A DNA stretch of 64,000 nt from Nemophila menziesii (taxonomy: Eukaryota > Streptophyta > Magnoliopsida > Boraginales > Hydrophyllaceae), in assembly GCA_029959085.1 (NCBI GenBank), contig JARWIR010000010.1, positions 38,370,731 through 38,434,730 of the forward strand, written 5' to 3'. Below the pieces are notes generated by a model. That model did not search any database. It saw nothing but the letters and a program-made list of their open reading frames with translations, and was not told where the DNA came from. This document shows positions 47,333 through 57,407 of the stretch, piece after piece (position 1 is the stretch's first letter; each line of letters begins with the position of its first letter). The position numbers and the translations under genes are program-made.

Positions 47333-47352
47333 CGTCCCCGGCAGCCGCGCCA
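47333..47352 (-). other. Primer binding site (tRNA-Asp type)
   Basis: The minus strand reads TGGCGCGGCTGCCGGGGA, close to TGGCGCCGTTGCCGGGGA, the complement of the plant tRNA-Asp 3' end. It starts six bases inside the LTR end. Confidence 0.82.
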
Positions 47353-47358
47353 AAAACT

Positions 47359-48943
47359 TGGTGGTCCTTTGTGTGTTCTAAAAAATAATGCAATAAAGAT
47401 AAGAGAACCACAACCGCAATTGTACGGTTGTCCCAAGTAATATATGTGATAATACATATTCGTTTTCAGGGACGGAATGGTTGACTCTCATGCTTACCAA
47501 ATAGTGATTAATTGCACGTAAAAACAAGTAAATGATTTTTAGAATGTTTGTTTTGGTTTTTCTAATGCTAAGACAAAAAATTAAAATACTAAATTAATGC
47601 AGAGATTAAACTAGACGCAAAAAATAAAGTAGTTTACGCAGGATAGGAAAGGCAGTACTTGAGAGACGCAAGGGTTTTACCTAATTATCATTCATTTCAT
47701 GTCATGTTTAAGGGACAAATCGGTAAATATGTATTGGTCGGGATTCTGAATTCTCCTTAACCCCGTCAAGGTTGACTAAGAAGCTACTCTCAAATGCTAT
47801 AAACCCCGTCAGGGTGATTATAGTCCACTCTCAAGTGATTAAGTCTATTCTACCCAATTGGCCATAGGATTAATTAAGCTCGTCAGAGTCTCTAATTTCT
47901 ATCCTACATTCATTAATTAGTTATGTATCCAGACCCCCCGTCAAGGTGATCCATTCGCCACTAAATGGAATAGCCTAGATACTAAGTCCTATGATTGGTT
48001 AATTACGTCAATTATAGTGAATAAAAGCAAATTAATGAAAAATACAATTTACCCAATTTGATTTCAATTATAAAAATCCCAAATCCAAACACATGAAACG
48101 AAATCAAATTTGGATTAACCCATTATGCGTTCTCAAGCACTATTTAAGTTTAGCTCATAATAATTGAAAAGACAAAAACTAAAGAAATAATTGGGTTCAT
48201 AATGTTTTACAGAATAAAATAGAAGAACCTAATTACGGAGTTGAATTGGCTGAGAATTGGAGATATAGACAGTCTTTAGCTCTTGCTTCTTCTCTTTCTT
48301 GCTCTAACTTCTTCTCTGGTGTCTGACTCTTAAGCGTATGAAATATTATGAAAAAGGTGTGTGAAAATAGAAGTCCAAAACCCTTTTATAAGCTGAAATT
48401 CGTATTAGGGCTTTTAATAGGGATTAAGTGAAAATTAGACAAGCCCAAATCCACTAATTAAGCCCAAATCCCGTAACTGCTGCACCACCTTCACTAAATC
48501 AGCTCTAAACGGCTCGTTTCAACTCGGATTGACCTCATTCCAGTTGCTAAAGTTCCGTAACTCAATGGGAAACAATTTCTCTTCACAAGTCAGAGGCTAA
48601 ATCCACTCTTAGATGGCTCGGAATCAGCAATCTTTATCAACTTTCCAGATTTACAGTTTCAAATTATCAATTCTTTCGGGATATTTCTTCTTGCTTTGAC
48701 TTCATTACACGATCTTTGACTTTATTCTTTAGTTCCTCTCCTAGCTAGTATTCAAAACCTACAACTTTTCACTCAAAACAAATCATATTACGCGCAAAAG
48801 TTTAATAAACAAAAAATAGTAGAATTAAAAGAGGAAAATTGATTTATTGCATTTTAACACCAAAAGTCTATCTAAATAATCGAATAAACACAAAAAATGA
48901 TGTCTCCCAAGGGCATAAAATTAGAACATTTAGGGAGACATCA
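47359..48943 (-). mobile_element. 5' LTR of the truncated gypsy element
   Basis: 1585-bp LTR on the minus strand, starting TGATGTCTCC at 48943 (46-bp hairpin 48898-48943) and ending GGACCACCA at 47359. It is very similar in length and landmarks to the solo LTR at 11418. It carries the ACAACCGTACAATTGCGG block (about 47418-47435) and a TATA box at 48384-48390. The 5-mer beyond the 5' end is GAGGC; the partner is lost with the 3' end. Confidence 0.9.
48384..48390 (-). promoter_or_regulatory. LTR TATA box
   Basis: TATAAAAGGG on the minus strand, about 550 bp from the LTR 5' end and followed by GGACTTCTATTTT. Equivalent to 11974 and 63532. Confidence 0.65.
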
Positions 48944-49568
48944 GAGGCAAGGATGATTTTACAGAGGTTATAGGGTGTATTATAGGTGTTTTGAAGACCT
49001 AATTCGTTTTCTTGGAGTGGAAGACAAGTAATGGACTCCAAACCCAACTCAAATTCGTAACTCTAAAATATAGAAAAGGTAATAATCTTCCACTGTTTTG
49101 TTTTGGCCGTAACTGCTTCAATACTTATCTGTTTGATTTGTTCCAATAGTCGAAACTGATCGTCTCGGAAAGCTCTTTAACTTTGATTCAAACCATTCTT
49201 CAAAATTCCTAGCCAATCTTGAGTTATGAACCCTTTTGTGGTCGTGGGTGCTGGAATTCAGATTTATTTGGCAACTTTATCTTTCCATATCCTCGCTTTT
49301 CCTTTCTTTTCTCCAATTTCCATGTATATCTTCTCTCCTTTATCTCTTAGAATTGACTTGGCGTCTAATTAGTCTCCATATATATGTTTAAAGCTTCACA
49401 CTAAATAAATAATTAAACCCAATATGCTCCAAAAATAATAATTCATTAATTCAAGACTAGAAATAGGAAAGTGGACTCATACATGTGAAAATCGAGTATT
49501 TAGACTTCTAAAACACTAAAAATAATGTCTCCAACTAATATTAATTCATCACAAATAGGGAGACATCA
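48944..49568 (-). mobile_element. Older LTR relic, split by the element at 44.9-48.9 kb
   Basis: The minus strand starts at 49568 with TGATGTCTCC and keeps a 46-bp hairpin (to 49523, closing GGAGACATTA). The remaining 570 bp resemble the U3 of the superfamily only loosely. It stops exactly where the younger LTR begins, so the younger element probably inserted into it. Confidence 0.7.
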
Positions 49569-50407
49569 AATAGGTAATAATTTAGGAATGGAAATAGTAA
49601 TTTTTTTATTATTAATTAATAGGTAATAATTAATGATTTTAATGATAAGTGGAGCCAAAACTGATCATGGCCACCACTTATGTTAAAAGTTTTGGACATC
49701 AGATGAAAAATCTGTTTTATAATGAGAGGTACGAAAGGTACGTGTAGTATCAACATCTAACATCGAAACGCCATTTTTAGTGAGAGCTGCAAGATATTTT
49801 CCACTGCAATGTTGAACCCTAATTACTCTCTGTCACATACACGCAATTAATCAATTGATGATTGAAAAATTAAAATAATAAAATATATCAAACCTTCAAT
49901 TCATCATGTTTTCGTGATTTCGGTTGGGAAATTTGTATCTCGGCATTATAAAGAGCTTTCTTCTCAGATGACAACTTTGCTACTTCGAGTTCCAACTTTC
50001 CTTTCAAGTATAATACATATCCAATAAAAGCAAGCTTAACAACATAAATGGACTTCTTAGAGTTACCTGTTATTTTATGAAGAGAATCTAATTAATTACC
50101 AGAATCGTCACTTCTTATATAAGTTTAAGCAATCAAAAGATTGCTTATGAACCCCCCCTAAAATTTCACTTAGCACCCCCACACACAAAAAAAATCTGAA
50201 AAACTCAACTTACAATTGAAATAAAACTTGTTTTGAGAAAAGATCGGAGGAGATACTTTTCAAAATTTTATTTCAACTTTCAGAAGAGCGACTTGTTGGG
50301 AAGGTGACTGTGAATAGATAATTTTGTTTTTAAAAAAAAGTGATGAGATGGGTTCTCCACTGAAATATGTCTTCCATCTCCCTCAGTTGCGCCGAATGGA
50401 TAATTAC
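49569..50407. other. Unassigned sequence; one copy of a dispersed repeat
   Basis: About 49575-49725 (GGAATGGAAATAGTAAT ... ACCACTTATGTTAAAAGTTT) is repeated in direct orientation at about 50690-50845. No gene seen. Confidence 0.5.
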
Positions 50408-50520
50408 TACTCCTTCTGCCCCAAAAATAATGTTCACTTACTAAAAATAGTGACCACTTAAAATTTCAAGACACATTATCTCACATTTTTCCACTATTAC
50501 CCTTATTTTTTGTTTTTTGT
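50408..50520. mobile_element. Truncated Stowaway MITE
   Basis: ACTCCTTCTGCCCCAAAAAT, then TTCACTTACTAAAAATAG and TTTCAAGACACATTATCTC. These follow the left half of the element at 10427 block by block. The right terminal repeat is missing. Confidence 0.55.
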
Positions 50521-51227
50521 TCGAATGTGCGAACGAGTTTTAATTTTTATATTTCACGTGCAAATGAGAGAAAAGAATGGGCGAATTTTGAGGGTTAATA
50601 GATCATACGATTTTAATTTCCTTTATTATATAGATTTATTTTATAATATAAATTTTCTAGTGGGAATGTAATATTTTTTTATTAAGTAATAGGAATTAAT
50701 TTAGGAATGGAAATAGTAATTCTATTTATTAAGTAATAGGTATTAATTAATGATCTTAGTGATAAGTAAGGTCAGAAATGATCCTGACCACCACTTATGT
50801 TAAAAGTTTTGGACCGTAGATGAAAACTCTATTTTATAATATAGATTTTATTCTTATGTTTTCACTAAATCGTTACTCATTTCTTCACTCTAATTCATGA
50901 TATTCATCAGTAAAAAATGCAGTAAAATCATATTACTTGTTTAACATCAATGCTTCTAACTGTTTTATTCACATTCTATTACGTATATGTACACTCATTA
51001 TCATATAATCTTTCGTTTTAAACTAAAAGAAAATGAATTTATAAAAAAATCATAATAAACTTTTGATTTATTACCTTTTTTCGCTAGAATTCAAGTATTT
51101 TATACTTTATGAATCACGATAGAAAGTAGCTTTTTTCTGTTGAATTTGTTAAAGATTTTCGGAAGATTTTTTTCCTATTAATGCAGATTTTTTTGCTTCG
51201 ATTTGTTTCTGATTTTTCAGTTCTATA
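50521..51227. other. AT-rich sequence; second copy of a dispersed repeat
   Basis: Contains the direct-repeat partner (about 50690-50845) of 49575-49725. No gene seen. Confidence 0.45.
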
Positions 51228-51765
51228 TATGATTCATATGGTGGTTATGTATCTATCGTCTAAGTATAGTAAGTAACACATGACGCGATAGCGGATTGGG
51301 CTTGTAAGAATTTACCTTTAGGTGAGTCTCACGACTTTTGCGCAAGCCCATTCCCTACTATTTTGACACATTTGTTAGGCCTTGATTCATCCCCAACGGG
51401 GATAGGCTAACACAACATTGTGATGGTTTTGGTTTTAATATAAGCGTTTGGAACAAAAAAAAAAGTAACACATGCATTAACGCCGATTTTTTTTTCTATT
51501 ATTAATAAGGGTATACCCGTCATTTGGACATCCATGCATTTTTATCAGCTAATGGTTTAGATGGCAGGGGTTTATTGGGCCTTGACTCTTATATATATAA
51601 TTTATATGGTGGTTATGTATATATTATGTAAGTATAGTAAGTAACACATGTATTAACGCTATTTTTTAAAATTAATAAGGGTATATCCGTTATTTGAACA
51701 TCCATTCCTTTTATCTGCTAATGGTTTAAATGGATGAGGTTTATTGCACATTGACCCTTTGATAT
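51228..51765. repeat. Tandem duplication of about 160 bp, one copy interrupted
   Basis: The unit TATATGGTGGTTATGTAT ... GTAAGTAACACATG ... TTAATAAGGGTATA ... GCTAATGGTTTA occurs at 51238-51565 and again at 51603-51760. The first copy is split by a 181-bp retroposon (51283-51463). The duplication therefore preceded the insertion. Confidence 0.8.
51283..51463 (+). mobile_element. Short non-LTR retroposon (SINE or LINE tail) with target duplication
   Basis: A 181-bp insert ending GGAAC plus a poly(A) run, flanked by AGTAACACATG at 51272-51282 and 51464-51474. It has no clear tRNA A/B boxes, so it could be a 5'-truncated LINE tail or an unlabelled SINE. The uninterrupted duplicate nearby confirms the empty site. 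Confidence 0.85.
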
Positions 51766-52026
51766 TTGATATATTAGTTATAATTATGCGATATTTTAGA
51801 ATTAAAAATCTTTACCTTTAGTTGCATCCTAATTATAGAATTGGATATAATCGATATAATTCTGCTCTCCCTATTTTTGATCCTTATCTTCTGGAGTCAT
51901 CCGGTCACCACAATTTCTGCTCTCCTTATTCCTAATAACACGAATGAACTTTATGTCTTTCAGAATCAATAATTAATTAATTACTGTATAAGAAAGTTCA
52001 ACATACTGCATTGCTAGAATTGCTCT

Positions 52027-54687
52027 GTGGAAACTATCAACGATACTCTTATCACACTGATCCCAAAAGGGAATACACAAGAGAATCTTGGAGACTTCAG
52101 ACCCATTTCTTGCGTTAACTTTATTTACAAAATTATTACTAAGATTCTCTCCAACCGACTAAGGGAAATCATGGACAAAATTATTTCACCCACGCAATCA
52201 GCTTTCATCAAAGGTAGGGCCATACAGGACAATATACTTATTGCCCAAGAAATATCTTTTTTTATGAGCAGGAAGAGGAAAGATAAGAAAAATTTAGCAG
52301 CAATCAAAATAGATATGGCTAAAGCTTATGATCAGGTAAGATGGCTTTTCCTTTTTAAAGTTCTGAATAAATTAGGGTTTTGTAGCAAATGGATAGATTG
52401 GATAAAGAATTGCATTACTTCAGTATCCTTCAATATCAACATCAATGGCGAAAGACTAGAGAATTTTAAACCTGGAAGAGGACTCAGGCAAGGGGATCCT
52501 CTTTCCCCTTTCCTTTTCTCTATTATGACTGAATCTCTAATTAGTATCGTGGATCATTTTGTCAACAATAATCTCTTTAGTGGTATAAGAATTAATAGGA
52601 ACTGCCCTATTATCTCTCATCTTTTATTTGCAGATGACTCCCTTTTCTTCTTAGACTTAGATAATTCTAATATTGATTCTTTTAAAGAATGTCTCGATAT
52701 ATATTGCGAGGGATCTGGACAAGCTATTAACTTTAATAAATCGGCAATCAACTTTAGTAAAGAATCAACAGAAGAGATAAAAAATTTGGTCACGGAAAAA
52801 ATGGGCGTTAAAGAAACGGAAGACTTGGGACATTATTTGGGTGTTCCATTATGTCATAAAAGATCAAAAATAGATTCTCTTGAGTGGATAGCAAATAAGG
52901 TGTTTAAAAATACAGAAGGTTGGAAAGCTAAACTCCTATCAGAAGGAGGCAAAGAAGTGCTCATCAAAGCAATCCTTCAAGCTATCCCGAATTACTATAT
53001 GTCTATTTTTTCTTTTCCCATTAATTTTTGTAATAAACTTATCTCAGCTATTTCTAATTTCTGGTGGAATTCAGGTGAAAGAAACAAGATACATTGGGTG
53101 GCATGGGAAAAAATAACGGTGAGTAAAATCATAGGAGGACTTGGCTTTAAAGATTTCAAAAAGATGAACACAGTTCTCCTGGCTGCCCAAGCTTGGAGAA
53201 TTATGCACAGTCCAAATAACTTAGCAGCTAGGCTCCTCAAAGGTATTTACTTTAATAAATCTAATTTTTTATCATGTAAAGTTAAACAGAGTAGAACTTG
53301 GAGTTGGGCGAGTTTAATGGAAGGTAGAGACTTTATTAAAAAATACGGTATAAAAAAAATAGGTAACGGGAAAGACACGGATATATGGAATGATAAATGG
53401 TTAGATACAGAATGGAAATTAGAGAAACCAAAGGGATCGAACATCACAAAAGTTAATGAACTCATGAAGGAAGGAGAAGAGGAGTGGAACCTCGAAATTT
53501 TAGACAACCTCTTCCACGAACCTATAATAAACTTGATAAAGAAAACAAAGATCAAAGAATTTGATACTAAAGACAGATTCATATGGCCTTATTCAAAAAA
53601 TGGTAACTACGATACAAAATCAGGTTATAAACTAATTATAGAGGAATACAACAAGAACAAGGCGACTACTACCAAAACAAGGGTTACAAAAGAGACGAAA
53701 ATATGGAAAAAAATATGGAAATCAAATATCCCAAAAAAAATTAGATTATTTATGTGGAGAGTGGTTAATAATGCTTTACCTACTAGAGTTAATCTCTCCA
53801 AAAGAAAATGTGCAGATGGTAAAAATTGTCTATGGTGTAACCAAGATAAAGAAGATGTGGAACATCTACTCCTTCAGTGTAATATGTGCAAAGATATCTG
53901 GGCAGGATCGTTCTTACAAATCAAAATTCAAGATAAACTGAATGATAATATAGAAGATTGGTTTCTAAAAACGGTAAAATCCTTCAAAAAAGGAGGATGG
54001 GACGAGAAAGTGGTTAGGGACTTTATAATGATCAATCTTTGGAACATCTGGAAAGCAAAAATGAAAGGCCTTCACGAAGGAACTGCGGCGAATGGAACAG
54101 TAATAAACAAAACATCGACAAAACTCATGCAAGAAATTCACGGAATTAACTGGGTTAAAGACGGGTATAAGGGATTTAATAACCCAATAACACAAATTGA
54201 AACAAGAGACACGGATAACGAAGAAGAAATTAACATATATTGCGACGCATCTTTTTCAAACAAGTGGGATCCAACAGGAATAGCAATAGTATGGGAACAA
54301 AGAGAGAACAACAGGAAATCAAAAATAAGCAAAACTATCGACTGCAACACAGTAGTAGAAGGAGAAGCAACAGCGGTTTTGGAAGCTACAAAAATAGCAA
54401 GAAGATATCACGAGAAAAAAGTCACCATCCACTCAGATAACCTTGAAGTAATTCAAGGTATAAAGCAGGTGTCAGCAGCACGTTGGAACATCCAACCCGT
54501 TCTTCGAAAAATTATTTGCACTACTGAGGAGCTCGGACAAATTACCTTCAAACACATCAACAGGAAGCTCAACAGGAATGCGGATAAATTAGCGAAGGAA
54601 GCTAGGCACGCAGCAACTTTTGTTTATCGGAATACGCTTAGTATTTCCGATCTCTCAGCGGCATTTAGTAAATTAGGAATAGGGTAA
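52027..54687 (+). CDS. LINE ORF2 fragment: reverse transcriptase, zinc-binding domain and RNase H
   Basis: The frame enters from the 5' truncation (no ATG; GTG at 52027) and stays open for 886 codons. Reverse transcriptase covers residues 1-270: IKIDMAKAYD with Asp96, GLRQGDPLSP (152-161), and the catalytic FADD (201-204). A zf-RVT region follows at about 530-625 (LFMWRVVNNALPTR, CLWC, HLLLQC). The C-terminal RNase H (about 735-860) has all four active-site acids: Asp740 (YCDASF), Glu780 (EGEAT), Asp804 (SDNLEV) and Asp853 (NADKLAK). An RNase H at this place is known in a clade of plant L1 elements. Without the endonuclease this copy cannot retrotranspose alone, and its expression is unproven. 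Confidence 0.9.
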   Translation: METINDTLITLIPKGNTQENLGDFRPISCVNFIYKIITKILSNRLREIMDKIISPTQSAFIKGRAIQDNILIAQEISFFMSRKRKDKKNLAAIKIDMAKAYDQVRWLFLFKVLNKLGFCSKWIDWIKNCITSVSFNININGERLENFKPGRGLRQGDPLSPFLFSIMTESLISIVDHFVNNNLFSGIRINRNCPIISHLLFADDSLFFLDLDNSNIDSFKECLDIYCEGSGQAINFNKSAINFSKESTEEIKNLVTEKMGVKETEDLGHYLGVPLCHKRSKIDSLEWIANKVFKNTEGWKAKLLSEGGKEVLIKAILQAIPNYYMSIFSFPINFCNKLISAISNFWWNSGERNKIHWVAWEKITVSKIIGGLGFKDFKKMNTVLLAAQAWRIMHSPNNLAARLLKGIYFNKSNFLSCKVKQSRTWSWASLMEGRDFIKKYGIKKIGNGKDTDIWNDKWLDTEWKLEKPKGSNITKVNELMKEGEEEWNLEILDNLFHEPIINLIKKTKIKEFDTKDRFIWPYSKNGNYDTKSGYKLIIEEYNKNKATTTKTRVTKETKIWKKIWKSNIPKKIRLFMWRVVNNALPTRVNLSKRKCADGKNCLWCNQDKEDVEHLLLQCNMCKDIWAGSFLQIKIQDKLNDNIEDWFLKTVKSFKKGGWDEKVVRDFIMINLWNIWKAKMKGLHEGTAANGTVINKTSTKLMQEIHGINWVKDGYKGFNNPITQIETRDTDNEEEINIYCDASFSNKWDPTGIAIVWEQRENNRKSKISKTIDCNTVVEGEATAVLEATKIARRYHEKKVTIHSDNLEVIQGIKQVSAARWNIQPVLRKIICTTEELGQITFKHINRKLNRNADKLAKEARHAATFVYRNTLSISDLSAAFSKLGIG

Positions 54688-54705
54688 TTTTGTTTTTTCT
54701 TTTTT

Positions 54706-54723
54706 GGGGTGCCTTTGCACCCC
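54706..54723 (+). terminator. Hairpin at LINE 3' end
   Basis: GGGGTGC-CTTT-GCACCCC, a perfect 7-bp stem with a 4-nt loop, ten bases before the poly(A) tail. 3'-end hairpins of LINE RNAs are templates for recognition by their reverse transcriptase in some families; here that role is inferred. Confidence 0.5.
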
Positions 54724-54758
54724 CTCGATGTCCAAAAAAAAAAAAAAAAAAAAAAAAA

Positions 54759-55205
54759 CAGAGAAAAGGTACATCAAAAATCACATACTTAGATCTGCTA
54801 TTATAATTAAATCCTATTTATTTTTATCTTTTGTCTTCTCTCATGCAACAACGAATCTTTTTGTTTTTTAATCATATTATGAAGGACCCTTATATGATCT
54901 GTATCGTAATCGAAATTAATAATTGAGGATTACATGATTAATTAATCATGAGAAAGGGACAAGTGTCCTTATCTTCGTTGACACCGTGAATGCAAGACTT
55001 GTGTTTCTTCCTCTTTCTACTTTCTCAACGGTTGGCAAGCTAATTTAGAAACTATTTGCATGGTTTTTAATAATATAATTTGTTACCCACTAGGGGACCG
55101 AAGAAAGAAACTCAATAATTCTCTTGATTTTACACTCTAGTCCCCAAATCTAGCGCGTGCTTATTATTGAAGATTATTTTTTTTATACATGAAAGACTTA
55201 AAAAG
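54759..55205. other. Unassigned sequence
   Basis: No gene recognised. Confidence 0.4.
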
Positions 55206-56259
55206 CGAGATAATTACACCTAGGGTCTTGAAGACACACCCCTCTTCGAGTTAGCATCCCCACCTAGAGCCTCTTCTTACTAAAGACCTCTGGAACTTTT
55301 TAACACATGAACCCCAAAACCCCAATTACTAGACTACCCTTCTTTTGTTTTTTCTATACCTATATATACTAATTTTGCTGATCTAATTTCATTTACCTTC
55401 TAAATTCAATAACTCACCTCTCTCTTCTCTCCCCTCTCTCCTCTCAACCACCACCGACACCACCTAAATGACCACCACCACCGCCACCACCAGAATGGCA
55501 ACCACCACCACCATCTCCCTCCTCCCACCAGCCCCCAACCGCCTCGTTACAGATCCAGATCCGCGAGCTCCGCTCCTTCCTCCTTCATACAGATCGGCGA
55601 GCTCGTGACCACCACCACCACTCTCCTCCTGCGCAGAGATCGAGATCCATCTGGTTGCTGCCATGGTGGTGCAGCATTTTGAAGCTCCGACAGGTTCCGA
55701 TGAAGACTGGAGCTGCTGGAGAAGCAGCTTTCGCGAGCTCGTGACCACCGGCGAGGTTGCTGTTCCGGCGAGGTTGCTATTCCGGCGAGGTTGCTGGCTG
55801 ATTCGCGAGGTGCTGTTCGAGTGTTGCAGTGGTGTTGATGTGCTTGTCTTCATCGGCAACCCCCTTCATTTCCTATTTCCGGCGAGATGAACCCATTTCC
55901 CATTTCGATGTGGATCTGAAACTAGGTGGAAGATCCGGTGCTGCTGCTGGAGTTTTCCATGGGGAGCAGATGGAAGAAGAAGAGTTGCTTGGTGGTGGTG
56001 TTAGTGGGTGGCGGTGGTGCAGGCGGTGAAGAGGCAGGCGGTGGTGCAGGCGTTTTCACGCGTGAAGCTAAGGATTTTTTTTTTTTTTTTTTTAGTTTGA
56101 AATGGTTGACCAGATCTAGATCTGGTCAAACCACTTAATGTTTTTAGTTTTTTTTATTTTTTAATTGTATATCTTTTTGTAATTGTTTAAAAAAGTGTAA
56201 TAAATGTGAATAAAAGCTTTGTTTGACTATTTTTATGCCTTGTTTTTATAGAGTATTTA

Positions 56260-56525
56260 TATAATTTCTAAGAGTACTCCATCTATTTTATAGAGTACTC
56301 CGACTTTTTTACAGAGTATTCGGTTAATTTGTTAGAGTATTCTTATAATTCTCGGAGTACTCTCTATATTTTCGTAGAGTATCGGGAAAAACTGAGAGTA
56401 CTCTCTCTTTTTCATAGAATACTCTCAGTTTTTTCCGATACTCTATGTTTTTTTCCGGTGACTGGTATCGGGAAAAACTGAGAGTACTCTCAGTTTTTTT
56501 CGATACTCTATGTTTTTCCGGTGAC
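56260..56525. repeat. Cluster of GAGTACTC palindromes
   Basis: AGAGTACTC or AGAGTA(T)TC recurs about ten times. Two hairpins, ATCGGGAAAAACTGAGAGTA followed by its complement, occur near 56383-56445 and 56467-56508, each followed by a CTATGTTTTT and CCGGTGACTGGT block. Confidence 0.7.
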
Positions 56526-56529
56526 TGGT

Positions 56530-56600
56530 GGCCTGAGGTGGTCGGTGGTCGGAGGTCGGTGGTCGGTGGTCGGTGGTCGGAGGTCGGTGGTAGATGGTCG
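56530..56600 (+). repeat. GGTCGG(T/A)-type minisatellite
   Basis: About eight repeats of GTGGTCG and GAGGTCG units in tandem. Confidence 0.75.
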
Positions 56601-56989
56601 GAGGTCGGAGATGGGTGGTAGGTGGTAGGTGGGTAGTGGTAGAGGAGAGAGAAACAGTGACATCATACTATTTTGTCTTTTAGTGTTAGTAAGGGTAGGA
56701 AAGACTATTGTCAAAAATGAGGTCCCTAAGAATAACAACTTTCAAAACACTACTCTATAGAGAAAAAATAGTGCTCCTAAGTCCCTATAGATAATTCACC
56801 CCTTAAAAAGCTGATTAGACCACGAGTACAATTTTAGCAAAATTCACCGAAAATCTAGTATGACTTTAGCAGTCGCACATTCAATTTTATCCCTCGTAAT
56901 AGTATTTTAAAGGTAGTTCGGAGGATCATCAAATTCCACAAGACCTGTGTGTGTGGTCGCACCTTCCTTAACAAATATATCCGCACATG

Positions 56990-57276
56990 CAGAGCTAGTC
57001 CTGAGGGGAGGCCATCGCCTTGGGCCCTCCTCAATTCTTGTCATTTTTAGGCCTCAAATGTTCTTTTTGTATATATAGTATAACTTTTTTCTTATTTAAA
57101 AAGACTTAATTTTAGCCCAACTTAAAACAGAATTGCTAGTCCGTCATTTTTATGTTTTAAAAAAATTGTTTAATTAAGTTAAGTAAAAAAAATTATTTGT
57201 AATACACCTAAGAATTATTTAGGAACCCATATTTTAAAGTTTGCTTTGGACCCCCAAAATGTCAGGACCGACCCTG
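56990..57276. mobile_element. hAT-type MITE
   Basis: The left end CAGAGCTAGTCCTGA and the complement of the right end CAGGGTCGGTCCTGA match at 11 of 15 positions. The flanks are CGCACATG (56982-56989) and CGCATATG (57277-57284), an 8-bp duplication with one mismatch. 287 bp, non-coding. Confidence 0.85.
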
Positions 57277-57407
57277 CGCATATGAATTTGCTTCACGAAA
57301 AATATGATTGAACTCGAAATTGGGATGTTTGTGTAACATGTCCCAACATTCACGTGCAATATGAATACCCTGACTACTTGAACTTAGTGGGATCTAGGAT
57401 TACAAAC

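Larger units (their letters stand above)
52020..54757 (+). mobile_element. 5'-truncated L1-type LINE
   Basis: Runs from the middle of ORF2 to a poly(A) tail of about 27 A (about 54732-54758). The endonuclease and the first reverse transcriptase block are missing. A hairpin lies just before the tail. No target duplication could be found. The open frame of 886 codons indicates a young copy. Confidence 0.88.
55206..56800. mobile_element. Putative foldback-like element with CCA and GGTCGG tracts
   Basis: The outer ends AGATAATTACACCTAGGGTC (55208) and (complement) TGAATTATCTATAGGGACTT (about 56800) are imperfect inverted repeats. Inside are a CT-rich tract (55420-55445), CCACCA repeats (55446-55510), GC-rich sequence with repeated CGGCGAGGTTGCT (55752-55792), the palindrome AGATCTAGATCT (about 56112), a cluster of GAGTACTC palindromes (56260-56520) and a GGTCGG-type minisatellite (56530-56600). 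Open frames here (for example 55464-55859 minus) are low-complexity and not called. It could also be a decayed captured gene. Confidence 0.4.

Noticed and set aside
55464..56138. GC-rich open frames as a possible gene with a CT-rich 5' leader
   Set aside because: Low-complexity and repeat-derived translations, competing frames on both strands, no domain; kept as part of a putative repeat.
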